A stretch of 64,000 nucleotides of DNA from Aminipila terrae (GTDB lineage: Bacteria; Bacillota; Clostridia; Peptostreptococcales; Anaerovoracaceae). A program made the position numbers and the translations under genes. Of this stretch, positions 53,209 through 62,265 are shown piece after piece; positions within the stretch are counted from its first letter, which is position 1, and the number at the start of each line of letters is the position of its first letter. Below the pieces are notes generated by a model. That model was not told the DNA's origin and searched no databases. It saw only the letters and a program-made list of their open reading frames with translations. Location of the stretch: NCBI RefSeq assembly GCF_010120715.1, contig NZ_CP047591.1, forward strand, positions 62,001-126,000. The letters are read 5' to 3'.

Positions 53209-54412
53209 TAATCATTGCTCTGTATTGAAAACCTACATAACAATCTTTTATATAAAAGCGGTCATCAAATCCCCCCTGAATATTGATTTGTATCAAATCC
53301 ATCACCCTCATTAACTTTACTTCACGATCTTCAAAATATAAAAACAGTCTGAGATAATCCTTATATGTACGCCCATTGTCACTTGCAGGTTTAATATATC
53401 CCTCCCCCCTGCCCTCCTTAACAGCAGATTCAAGCCCCAGAGCCCAGTCCTGCCTGTTTTTATTTAGTGCCACTTTTTCTCCTGCCAGTATTAGCTTCAC
53501 ATCATTTAAAGATTCGGCATATGCCCATGATTCAGCAAGAGCTACTGCAGTTATTGCCGCTTCAGGTCCGGGGGTCATGATTTCTGCCAGCTCTAGTATC
53601 TGCTTTCTTTTTTCACAATCTGCATATATATGTGCCGAATTTAAAATCACTCGCATGGCTCTAAAATCTTTTATAAAGTTATCCTGATTTTCACTATCGC
53701 TCAATTTTCCGTAAAGGATATATTCCAGTTCATTTTTAAAATATGTCTCTGTGGGGCTCTCCCACCCCAATCTGTAGTTAAAGTTATTTAATATATATTC
53801 ATTAACTATAAGATTTTTTGTATTTTGTGAGGTAAGCTCCTTCCAGGATGGCATACCCTTTGAGAACAGATTTCCTATTTTAAAGTTTTCCCCTGCAATC
53901 CCTTTTGATGGCAGACTGTTTATTATTCTCCCATTGATTATTTTTCCTTTTCCATCGTAAACTTTCTGCTCCTTTTTTTGCTGCTTTAGTTTAGGGTGCT
54001 TCATATAATCCACAATATCATTTTCAAAATTAACTGTATCCATTAATGTATACATGCTCATATCACAGGTAATACTCTTTAATCCTGGTTTTATCAGAGT
54101 AAGATTATTTCTTTGCATCTTAGAATCAAAACTGCCGTTCATATAAAACCTTAATTTATCATTTACATCCCTATTGTAACTTTTAAACGCCATAATTCCA
54201 TACTTGTCCTTTAATGCTTTATGATATTCTGACAAAACGGATCTTCCTGCCAGCTGTATCACACAATCACAATAAGAGTAATCAGAGACCATTGCAGCTG
54301 AATTGACCAGAACTACTACTACCATCATCAGACAGACAAATATCATGGAAAGCATTACTGAAACGCTTCCCTTTTTATTAGCTTTCACACTAAAATGCAA
54401 TAATCTCTTCAC
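53174..54412 (-). CDS. TadG/DUF5702-like pilus-associated protein
   Basis: 412 residues. N-terminal KKGSVSVMLSMIFVCLMMVVVVLVNSA is a TadE/G-like membrane segment; the rest is a large external region with helices (ALAESWAYAESLNDVKLILAG) matching the DUF5702 proteins of clostridial Tad loci. Overlaps the upstream TadE gene by 4 bp. Assists pilus assembly by inference from context. Confidence 0.72.
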   Translation of the reverse strand: MKRLLHFSVKANKKGSVSVMLSMIFVCLMMVVVVLVNSAAMVSDYSYCDCVIQLAGRSVLSEYHKALKDKYGIMAFKSYNRDVNDKLRFYMNGSFDSKMQRNNLTLIKPGLKSITCDMSMYTLMDTVNFENDIVDYMKHPKLKQQKKEQKVYDGKGKIINGRIINSLPSKGIAGENFKIGNLFSKGMPSWKELTSQNTKNLIVNEYILNNFNYRLGWESPTETYFKNELEYILYGKLSDSENQDNFIKDFRAMRVILNSAHIYADCEKRKQILELAEIMTPGPEAAITAVALAESWAYAESLNDVKLILAGEKVALNKNRQDWALGLESAVKEGRGEGYIKPASDNGRTYKDYLRLFLYFEDREVKLMRVMDLIQINIQGGFDDRFYIKDCYVGFQYRAMINGQEYCYVQKY

Positions 54413-54825
54413 TGAGTAATCATATCCACCTTTCGTATATATTCCTTTTCATTAATTATATAAAGTTCCCCCTGATGCCTCCTTGTAATTATATTGGACA
54501 TCATGCTATTTCCTTTATAAGAATGTAATTCTATACCATATAGAACACTCATACCCTGCTTTTTTTCTTCGGTAAAACAGATTTTTTTATTAAAAGCGCC
54601 CCTTCCATATTTATCCTGTGGCACAAATTTACCAGTTATTTCGACCTTTTCACCAGTCTCTGTCCTCTGTAAGATTTGGTTTCTCAATTCTATATTCAGA
54701 TTGGCCCTCATGGCCGCTCCTGTATACATACAGATAATTATGTAAATCACTGCCATTACTGCACCAATTATGACAGGATAAAGAATGGATGCTTCCACCA
54801 TTATAGAGCCTCTTTTTTTCCACAT
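54409..54825 (-). CDS. TadE-like pseudopilin
   Basis: 138 residues. KKRGSIMVEASILYPVIIGAVMAVIYIIICMY is the typical TadE start with Glu after a processing Gly/Ser, followed by a ~100-residue external domain. Directly follows the Flp-like pilin gene (no gap). Confidence 0.8.
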   Translation of the reverse strand: MWKKRGSIMVEASILYPVIIGAVMAVIYIIICMYTGAAMRANLNIELRNQILQRTETGEKVEITGKFVPQDKYGRGAFNKKICFTEEKKQGMSVLYGIELHSYKGNSMMSNIITRRHQGELYIINEKEYIRKVDMITQ

Positions 54826-54978
54826 TTAAAAACCACTGTTCATCAAATTAGAAAAAGTGCTATTAATAAAACTGGTAATCTGGGTTTTAAAAATCAGCCC
54901 AATACCTATGGCAATGGCTATCAGAATTCCTACTTGCACCATCTCCATCCCCTTTTTATTGTTTTTAATTAATCTCAT
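54826..54978 (-). CDS. Flp-like small pilin
   Basis: 50 residues from the ATG at 54978; AAGGAGG lies 8 bases upstream, and the longer frame to 55023 overlaps tadC. Short basic leader ending KKG, then MEMVQVGILIAIAIGIGLIF, with Glu at position 2 of the mature part as in class IVb/Flp prepilins, and a short polar tail. Likely the main pilus subunit. No prepilin peptidase is seen in the window. Confidence 0.82.
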   Translation of the reverse strand: MRLIKNNKKGMEMVQVGILIAIAIGIGLIFKTQITSFINSTFSNLMNSGF

Positions 54979-55012
54979 TTTCTTTCCTCCTTTTTTACTT
55001 TTTATCCTTGCC

Positions 55013-56119
55013 CTACATTTCAATCATTGCAGGTGCCAGAGTAATTACTATTAAAACCACTAACTGTAATGCTAATGGCATAGTAAGCTTTGTTTCAGCT
55101 ATACGTCCTTTTTCTTCAGCGTATTTTTTTCTTTGAAACCATAAAAAACTGTTTTCATCCTGAAGAATCCGGACCAGTTCTGTTCCCTTTTGTATATTAT
55201 CTGAAATGACGTTTGTAATCCTCATAAACTCTCTGTTTTTACTTCTCTCAGCAAATTTTTTAAGTTCAGCCACCATTGAAGCGTTTGTGCCCGTAACTTT
55301 ATGATTTATTATAAAAAGCTGGTTATAAAAATAGGATTTTTTCAGGTAATCATTGGAACTATAATCCTTTACTATCTTTTCAAAGGCTGCATTTAAAACT
55401 AATCCCGCATTCATTAAAAGTATAATTTTGTTTAGAAAATCTGGCAGTTCTTCTTCTATGGACTGATTACAATTCCGTTTGAGTTTCTTAATTGCATCAT
55501 ACCTTTTGGCATAAGTACACGCAATCAGAAGCCCCCCTGTAACAGTGATTAATAAAAGGGGATTATGTGTATCCTTAGTCCATCGGACATTTTCCATTCC
55601 TTCTATATCAACTGGCAAATATACTAATTTTGAATCATCACTTTTATTTATGTTATAAATGACTGAATTTAGCTTACCAATAGCTTCTTCTTTTACATCT
55701 GCTGGACTTTCCTTGTCCATTTCTTTAACACTGTCTGCACCTTCTGGTTTTATATTTAATGTGACTGCTTTTTTTACTTTCTGGTCATTAACCTCTCCTG
55801 ACACAATTAATTTTGCATTTACATTTCCCTGATCATAAGTAGGTCTTTCAATATATTGATGCCCTGACTTATCTACGGAAAATGCATTCTGACTATTAAA
55901 TATGCTATTAAAGATAACAAAGAAGAATACTAATATAAACGTTGAAATAATGCAGAGGTATCTCTTTAAGTTCTGAACTTTCATGGTATAAGCTATATCC
56001 GGATTATAATTATTTCCATAAACCAGATACAATTCTTTCTCATACTCTTTAGTTTTTCCAGTGATTATATCAGGCACCTTATCCATAAGACCATTCAATA
56101 ATTTTACTCCACACTTCAT
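55013..56119 (-). CDS. tadC: TadC-like inner-membrane pilus protein
   Basis: 368 residues. T2SSF domain in the C-terminal half (LPDFLNKIILLMNAGLVLNAAFEKI, FLWFQRKKYAEEKGRIAETK, final membrane helix LALQLVVLIVITLAPAMI). The N-terminal half has one membrane segment and a ~120-residue external insert (65-185), longer than usual for TadC. Overlaps tadB by 4 bp. Confidence 0.85.
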   Translation of the reverse strand: MKCGVKLLNGLMDKVPDIITGKTKEYEKELYLVYGNNYNPDIAYTMKVQNLKRYLCIISTFILVFFFVIFNSIFNSQNAFSVDKSGHQYIERPTYDQGNVNAKLIVSGEVNDQKVKKAVTLNIKPEGADSVKEMDKESPADVKEEAIGKLNSVIYNINKSDDSKLVYLPVDIEGMENVRWTKDTHNPLLLITVTGGLLIACTYAKRYDAIKKLKRNCNQSIEEELPDFLNKIILLMNAGLVLNAAFEKIVKDYSSNDYLKKSYFYNQLFIINHKVTGTNASMVAELKKFAERSKNREFMRITNVISDNIQKGTELVRILQDENSFLWFQRKKYAEEKGRIAETKLTMPLALQLVVLIVITLAPAMIEM

Positions 56120-56883
56120 AGGCGTACCTCAAGTATCTTGTTCATAATATAATAAGATATGATTATAGTTCCCAGGGCTGCAGTCATAATAATATGGCCT
56201 GCAAATGTATGATATAAACTATCTAAATATCCAGGAGAAACAAAGTTCAAAAACACAATTATAACCATTGGCATGGAGGTGATAATTTTTGCTTCAGCTT
56301 TTTTCTGAGCCGTAATAGTTTTAATTTCTCTGTCTATGGTCATTTTATCCATTATTATCTCTGCAGCCTTTGCAATCATGTCACCTACATCTGCTCCAGT
56401 TGCCCTGCAAGTTGAATAAACATCTGCAAAACTAATAATTTCTTCCACTCCGCTTCGATAAGCAAAGTCCTTTAAAATCATTTCATCCGTTATTCTGCTT
56501 TCTTTTATGCATGTTGTCATATATTTAAGTTCTACCATGATTGGCTCTCCTTCGTCATAGATGTAAGATAAATTTTTACTACCTTCAATGAGAGCTTCGG
56601 ACATTTGTCTGCCAGAGGAAACCGATGATGACAGAGAATAAAGTAAATCACGGAATTGATGTCTTAAAAGATCTTTTTGTTGCTTTATCTTAAACTTAAT
56701 ATAAGTCTTTTTAAATGGAATAGCTAATGCCATCATGCATACTGCAACAATGCAGTTTAAGTAAAAAATATATCCGACTAAAAATAAAACTGTACAGACA
56801 GCCCCATAATACTTTCTGGCTTGAACACCCTGCAATATATAATTGTCATAATTGTTTATACCGTAAACTTGAGTGTTTTTCAT
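56116..56883 (-). CDS. tadB: TadB-like inner-membrane pilus protein
   Basis: 255 residues. Two N-terminal membrane segments, then the T2SSF domain (RHQFRDLLYSLSSSVSSGRQMSEALI, YSTCRATGADVGDMIAKAAEII) and two C-terminal segments. Works with TadA and TadC as the assembly platform. Abuts tadA. Confidence 0.87.
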   Translation of the reverse strand: MKNTQVYGINNYDNYILQGVQARKYYGAVCTVLFLVGYIFYLNCIVAVCMMALAIPFKKTYIKFKIKQQKDLLRHQFRDLLYSLSSSVSSGRQMSEALIEGSKNLSYIYDEGEPIMVELKYMTTCIKESRITDEMILKDFAYRSGVEEIISFADVYSTCRATGADVGDMIAKAAEIIMDKMTIDREIKTITAQKKAEAKIITSMPMVIIVFLNFVSPGYLDSLYHTFAGHIIMTAALGTIIISYYIMNKILEVRL

Positions 56884-58085
56884 TATTTTACTCCTCTTAA
56901 CAACAACTTTTCCCTGTTTATCAACTGGTTATCATTTTTTACTAAGCCCCTTTTTACTTCATACTTAAAGAGACTGTTAATTAAATATTTATTTTGCTCA
57001 TAACCATATATTTCTGAAATCTCCAGAACTCTTCTAGACCTGTCTGGCAGTCTTCCAAGATGCACCATGATATCGATGCCTTCTGCAATCTGGTTCCGAA
57101 TGGCCTCAATCGGGAAATTGGCAGCCTGCAGTACCATGGTTTCCAATCGTTTCAACATCCCTGATATGGAATTACCATGACCAGTGGATAAAGAACCATC
57201 ATGACCTGTATTAAACGCCTGAAGCATATCTAAAACTTCTTTTCCTCTTACCTCACCCACTATAATTCTGTTTGGTCTCATTCGGAGACTAGCTTTAATC
57301 AGTTGCTGCATATCCACCAGACCTTTGCCCTGTACATTTGCATTCCTACATTCCAGTCTTACTATATTTTCAATTTCATGCAGCTGTAATTCTGCAGAAT
57401 CCTCTATAACAACAATTCTTTCTTCCTTTGGAATGTAATTGGATAAAACATTAAGTAAACTGGTTTTTCCACTGCCGGTACCCCCACTGATAAAAATATT
57501 TTCTCCTGCCACAACCATTCTGTTTAGAAACGCTGCTGCTTCCTCCGTTATTGTCCCAAAACCTATCATGTCTTTCATGCTGAAAGCTTTTTCAGGAAAC
57601 TTTCTGATTGTTAAACTGGGACCGTTCAATGCAACATTCTTATACACAGCATTTACTCTTGAACCATCAGGCAGCCTGGCATCGACTATTGGATTTAGTT
57701 CATTTATTTCACGATGTACTCTGCCTGCAATTCGCCGTATCAGTTCTTCCAGCTCCTCAGTACTTGTAAACCTCAGGTTTACCTTTTCAATCACGCCGAA
57801 ACGTTCCACAAATACATGATCTTTTCCATTTACCATAATCTCTGTGACATCTTTATCCTCACTTAAGGGGTGTAGTATGCCCAGATCTTTTCGGACAGAA
57901 TAGTAAATCCGCCGCACTAATACTGCTTTTACTTTAAAACTATAGTTCTCCATTCTGGCATCTGACAAAATATAATCTTCAATCAGCTTATAAATATTCT
58001 GTTCATTATCATCAAGATTGCTCTGCCCGATAAGCTTTCTGATATCTTCCGTAATCTGGATGATTGTATCATTTTTTATATCCAT
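56883..58085 (-). CDS. tadA: TadA/CpaF pilus assembly ATPase
   Basis: About 400 residues from the ATG at 58085. The frame runs to a TTG at 58118 but neither start has an ideal ribosome site. CpaF N-domain (GILHPLSEDKDVTEIMVNG), Walker A IFISGGTGSGKTSLLNVLS, Asp box EERIVVIEDSAEL, Walker B RPNRIIVGEVRGKE, His box TGHDGSLSTGHGNS. Powers Flp pilus assembly. First gene of the tad operon running down to 51905. Confidence 0.94.
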   Translation of the reverse strand: MDIKNDTIIQITEDIRKLIGQSNLDDNEQNIYKLIEDYILSDARMENYSFKVKAVLVRRIYYSVRKDLGILHPLSEDKDVTEIMVNGKDHVFVERFGVIEKVNLRFTSTEELEELIRRIAGRVHREINELNPIVDARLPDGSRVNAVYKNVALNGPSLTIRKFPEKAFSMKDMIGFGTITEEAAAFLNRMVVAGENIFISGGTGSGKTSLLNVLSNYIPKEERIVVIEDSAELQLHEIENIVRLECRNANVQGKGLVDMQQLIKASLRMRPNRIIVGEVRGKEVLDMLQAFNTGHDGSLSTGHGNSISGMLKRLETMVLQAANFPIEAIRNQIAEGIDIMVHLGRLPDRSRRVLEISEIYGYEQNKYLINSLFKYEVKRGLVKNDNQLINREKLLLRGVK

Positions 58086-58125
58086 TTCAATACATTTTTT
58101 CCTTTTTTTTACTTTCAACTATATA

Positions 58126-58160
58126 ATAAAACAGCTGTAAATATTTTACAACTGTTTTAT
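58126..58160 (-). terminator. Hairpin after the antiporter gene
   Basis: ATAAAACAGCTGTAAA (58126-58141) pairs with TTTACAACTGTTTTAT (58145-58160) with one mismatch. The U-tract on the minus strand is weak (TATATAG). Confidence 0.6.
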
Positions 58161-58179
58161 ATCGACATTATTCGACTTA

Positions 58180-60480
58180 CTAGTTTAATATACCTTCTTT
58201 TAAAAACATATCCACCGTTGTCTGAGCCCCCAATACCCACAACACATCACCTTCAATAATCTGTGTCTTTTTATTGGGACCTATCATGGAAAGGGCGCCT
58301 CTGTCTATACCAATAACAAAACCATAGTACTTTTCCTTTATATTGGACATCTGAATAGTTTTATTACAGAATTCGCACTGATTTGTAACATTTACTGCCA
58401 TACAAAGCAAATGGTTTTCAATATCTGTAGAAGTAAATATCTGCCTGTAGGTATAATCTCTCAGAGTAAACTTTTCCTCTCTTTTGGAAATAACAGCCGT
58501 GTTCTGAAGGGTTAGTTCGTAGGATTCAAGGTTATTTTTTTTACCCATAACCACAATAATATCACCTTCCCTTACACCTGCTGATATATCCGGGATATTT
58601 ATATGATTTTCTTTCCTGATAATTTTTATAATCTGTACTCCCAGTTTGCGTCTGGCATAAATATTTTTTTCTGGTTCATCTACCAGTATTTTTTTAATCT
58701 CATATTCATCAATTAATAAGGTCTCGTCAAGCCACCTGTAGCCTTTGACCATACCTTTTTCTTTCTTCTTTTTTTCCAGAATCCGTTCATTAAAGTTAGC
58801 AATAAATCTTGTTTCAACTTTTATAGAATGGCTGATCATAAAATCTGATTTGATACTGAAAAATACAATGATAAAAGCTATGATCCATAAAATCCATACT
58901 GGTACGTTAGTCATTGTATTAATAGTCAGCATAACAAAGAAAATAGAAACAAGCACCCGAAAACTTCTAAACACTAATAAAGGCAATCTGTTGGTTTTAT
59001 TTTTAAGCCAGAGTTTTGTATATACAATATTCCTTTTATAGGACATTAAATTGATTACTGGCGACATAAGCATTACAGTTGCTGCCCCTGCAATCCATTT
59101 TGCCTGCTTACCTGCCATTCCATAATTACATAATGCGGGTACGATAACCTGGGTTCCCACAATGTATATACAGATTAAAATGATTGTTGTAATAGCAGTC
59201 CTGGGAATATATTTGCCCAGATATTCCTTCCAGTCAAGGTCCTTTTCATTTTCATTTTGTTTTTCAGACGTATACTGCTTAATGGTTTTTAATGTTCGTT
59301 TAGGTAATGCTCTGCTTAATAAAGCATAGACAGAATCAGATTTTTTAATAAATAATGGAGTTGTGAATGTAGTGATTACCGATACGGATACGACTATCGG
59401 ATATAAGAAGTGACTTGTAACACCCAGAGTTGTTCCTAGAGATGCTATAATAAATGAAAATTCGCCAATCTGTACCATGCTCATACCTGCACCTACTGCA
59501 GTACGCAAGGACTGGCCGGATAATAATACCCCCATAAAAGAAAATATCATCTGCCCGAAAATTGTAACAAAAGTCAGAATAAAAATAGGTCCTGCATATG
59601 TTACAATCAGATCTGGATTTACCAACATTCCCACGGACACAAAGAAGACTGCTCCAAAGAAATCCTTAATGGGTTTCACCAGATCTTCAATTTTTTCAGC
59701 TTTAACTGTTCCTGCAAGGATGGAACCTGCTAAAAAAGCCCCCAGTGCAGAAGAAAATCCCATATAATTGGCGATTACCACCATAGCCAGACACAGTCCC
59801 AGAGAAACAATGAGTAAAGTTTCATCATTTAAATATTTATTCGCTTTTTTTAAGGCGGAAGGGATCAGATATATACCTAATAAAAGCCAGATAATTAAAT
59901 ACAGCAGCATTTTACCTATTTGACTGCCTAATTCAAAGCCTGATATATCTTTGCTGACCGATATGGTGGAAAGTACAATCATCATAAAGATAGCTACCAC
60001 GTCCTCAATAATCAGCGTTCCCAGTACTAGTTGTGCATATTTTTTATGCTTCAGCTTCAATTCTTCATAAGCCTTTAATATGATCATAGTAGATGACATG
60101 GATATCATGCCGCCTAAAAATATGCTGTCCATTCTGCCCCACCCCAGGAGCATTCCTGTGCCATATCCAATAAACACCATAGCGGTTATTACCGTTGCGG
60201 CTGTTACAATAGCGCTGCCACCTATATTGGCAATTTTGTGGAAACTAAATTCAAGGCCTAAAGCAAACATTATAAAAATAACCCCAAGTTCTGCCCAGAG
60301 ATTTATATTTTCTGCATCCACGATACTGGGGAGTATGGAAAAGTTTGCACTTGTTAAAAAGCCTGCTAAAATATAGCCCAAAACTAAAGGTTGTTTTATT
60401 TTTTTAAAAATTATGGTAGTAATGCTTGCCACCACAAGTATTAATGCTAAATCACGTATTAAAAAATCAAGATGTACCAT
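58180..60480 (-). CDS. KefB-type monovalent cation/proton antiporter with TrkA-C domains
   Basis: 766 residues. N-terminal CPA2 transporter (~1-385, about 12 membrane segments; ELGVIFIMFALGLEFSF, ALGAFLAGSILAGT), a second membrane region (~430-550) not usual in KefB, then cytoplasmic TrkA-C/RCK_C-like modules (KKILVDEPEKNIYARRKLGVQIIKI, AGVREGDIIVVMGKKNNLE). No Rossmann RCK_N domain is evident. Starts on the base next to the phoR stop, so it is translated with phoBR. The transported ion is probably K+ or Na+. Confidence 0.87.
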   Translation of the reverse strand: MVHLDFLIRDLALILVVASITTIIFKKIKQPLVLGYILAGFLTSANFSILPSIVDAENINLWAELGVIFIMFALGLEFSFHKIANIGGSAIVTAATVITAMVFIGYGTGMLLGWGRMDSIFLGGMISMSSTMIILKAYEELKLKHKKYAQLVLGTLIIEDVVAIFMMIVLSTISVSKDISGFELGSQIGKMLLYLIIWLLLGIYLIPSALKKANKYLNDETLLIVSLGLCLAMVVIANYMGFSSALGAFLAGSILAGTVKAEKIEDLVKPIKDFFGAVFFVSVGMLVNPDLIVTYAGPIFILTFVTIFGQMIFSFMGVLLSGQSLRTAVGAGMSMVQIGEFSFIIASLGTTLGVTSHFLYPIVVSVSVITTFTTPLFIKKSDSVYALLSRALPKRTLKTIKQYTSEKQNENEKDLDWKEYLGKYIPRTAITTIILICIYIVGTQVIVPALCNYGMAGKQAKWIAGAATVMLMSPVINLMSYKRNIVYTKLWLKNKTNRLPLLVFRSFRVLVSIFFVMLTINTMTNVPVWILWIIAFIIVFFSIKSDFMISHSIKVETRFIANFNERILEKKKKEKGMVKGYRWLDETLLIDEYEIKKILVDEPEKNIYARRKLGVQIIKIIRKENHINIPDISAGVREGDIIVVMGKKNNLESYELTLQNTAVISKREEKFTLRDYTYRQIFTSTDIENHLLCMAVNVTNQCEFCNKTIQMSNIKEKYYGFVIGIDRGALSMIGPNKKTQIIEGDVLWVLGAQTTVDMFLKEGILN

Positions 60481-61446
60481 CTATTCCTCCCTTCGGTTAA
60501 AAATCACAGTAAAGGTGGTACCTTCACCAAGTTTACTTTTCACATTAACTTCTGCATTAAATAAAAAGGCAATATGTTTTACAATAGAAAGTCCCAACCC
60601 AGTTCCACCACCTTTCTTTGTTCTGGACTTATCTACTCTGTAAAACCTTTCAAACAGTCTTCCAAAATGTTCTTCTGAAATACCGATTCCGTTATCACTT
60701 ATCTGGACATATACTTTATTTTGATCCATATAAGAGGATACCAGAACTTTGCCTTCCTGGTCTTCTTTAGAATATTTTATGGCATTTTCAATTAAATTCA
60801 TCATCATCTGAATAAAGCGGTCAACATTTCCTTCTATATAACAATGTTCAGCCAGCCGGGTTTCAATAGTAATATTTTTTCCATTGGCAATGGGTTCTAT
60901 CGTAGAAATTAAATTAATCAGACTTTCCTTCGTATCAATAGTTACTATATCTATGGAAGCCTTTTTGTTTTCAATTTCCGAAAGCACCAGAACGTCTTCA
61001 ATTAAACGTTCCAATCTGGAAGTTTCAATAGCTATAATGTCAATAAACTTATTTCGTATTTCAGGGTTTTCAGCTGCTCCATCCTGCAGGGTTTCAATGA
61101 ATCCCGCAATAGAAGTAAGAGGTGTTTTTAACTCATGAGTTACATTTGCTACAAATTCACTTCGAATCTGTTCCGCTTTTTTGTTTTCCTCAGTGGTTTT
61201 TACCATTTGTTCCTGTAGACGATGTACAGGCTTCATAATCTGATTATAAATGAGTAAAGAAAAGACTCCGGAGCATACTACGCAGACAATCATAGTGATG
61301 CCAAAATACCGGTTATTAAGCATAAAAGAAAAGGCACTTCCATGATTATTGGACTCTATAGATATAAAATAAGACATAACAAACAACAACAGCACAACAT
61401 TGCAAATAGTAATTCCTACAGAAGCCAGCAAAAATCTCTTTCTCAT
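60481..61446 (-). CDS. phoR: PhoR-like sensor histidine kinase
   Basis: 321 residues. Two membrane segments (~5-27, ~48-68) with a very short (~20-residue) external loop and no PAS domain, so it probably senses through the membrane or a partner. HisKA VTHELKTPLTSI (phospho-His), then NLIENAIKYS, ISDNGIGISEEHF and GGGTGLGLSIVKH. Overlaps phoB by 4 bp. Confidence 0.9.
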   Translation of the reverse strand: MRKRFLLASVGITICNVVLLLFVMSYFISIESNNHGSAFSFMLNNRYFGITMIVCVVCSGVFSLLIYNQIMKPVHRLQEQMVKTTEENKKAEQIRSEFVANVTHELKTPLTSIAGFIETLQDGAAENPEIRNKFIDIIAIETSRLERLIEDVLVLSEIENKKASIDIVTIDTKESLINLISTIEPIANGKNITIETRLAEHCYIEGNVDRFIQMMMNLIENAIKYSKEDQEGKVLVSSYMDQNKVYVQISDNGIGISEEHFGRLFERFYRVDKSRTKKGGGTGLGLSIVKHIAFLFNAEVNVKSKLGEGTTFTVIFNRREE

Positions 61447-62132
61447 CTCATTTTGTAACCCTTTCCTCTTATAGTCTGTATATATTTGTCTTCGTTGTCA
61501 TCCTGGCCCAGCTTTTTCCTTAAATATCTTATATGAACATCTACCGTTCTGGTTTCCCCTGCAAAATCAATGCCCCAAACCTTGTCAAGCAGCTGATCTC
61601 TGGAAAAAACGTGACCTCTGTTTTCAGTTAAATAGCATAACAGTTCAAATTCTTTAAGGGTAAGTTCCACCTGTTTCCCTCCCACCAGGACTTCATGCCT
61701 GTCTGTATTGATTTCAATATCATCAATACGAATAACATAATCACTTGTTTTATCAGGAGAATTATTTTCTTCATACCTTCTTAAAACAGCTTTTATTCTG
61801 GCCATCAGTTCCCGTACACTAAATGGTTTTGTAATATAATCATCAGCGCCAAACTCCAGTCCTAATATTTTATCTACTTCGTCGCTCTTTGCAGTAAGCA
61901 TTATAATAGGAGTTTTGTTACCATCTTCTCTCAATTCTCTGCAGATTTCGTGCCCGTTTTTTCCAGGCAGCATTAAATCCAAAAGAATCAAATCTGGTTT
62001 TTCTTTATGTACCAACGTAATACCCATTATTCCGTCTTCTGCACTTATATAATCATAGCCATTATTCTTTAAGTTATAACCCACCAGTTCTATAATATTG
62101 GGTTCATCCTCAATAATTAATATTTTTTTCAT
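61443..62132 (-). CDS. phoB: PhoB-like OmpR-family response regulator
   Basis: 229 residues. Receiver with IEDE, DLILLDLMLPG (phospho-Asp), MLTAKSD and KPFSVREL; C-terminal winged helix (VELTLKEFELLCYLTENRGHVFSRDQLLDKVW, RTVDVHIRYLRKKLG). The next upstream gene is a phosphate symporter with a PhoU-like domain, which supports a phosphate role. Confidence 0.9.
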   Translation of the reverse strand: MKKILIIEDEPNIIELVGYNLKNNGYDYISAEDGIMGITLVHKEKPDLILLDLMLPGKNGHEICRELREDGNKTPIIMLTAKSDEVDKILGLEFGADDYITKPFSVRELMARIKAVLRRYEENNSPDKTSDYVIRIDDIEINTDRHEVLVGGKQVELTLKEFELLCYLTENRGHVFSRDQLLDKVWGIDFAGETRTVDVHIRYLRKKLGQDDNEDKYIQTIRGKGYKMR

Positions 62133-62172
62133 TGTTCCCTTTCATTCCTATATGGTTACTCTTTTATATGAT

Positions 62173-62228
62173 TTAAGCTGATACATGGTTAAGCAATAAA
62201 TATACTGCCCCTTGATATATCAGCTTAA
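62173..62228. repeat. Inverted repeat between the phosphate symporter and phoB
   Basis: TTAAGCTGATA (62173-62183) is inverted as TATCAGCTTAA (62218-62228), loop of 34. It could be a weak terminator for the symporter gene or a regulatory fold before phoB. Confidence 0.45.
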
Positions 62229-62265
62229 TATTAACTTCTCTATTTAATTTTAACACATAAAAATG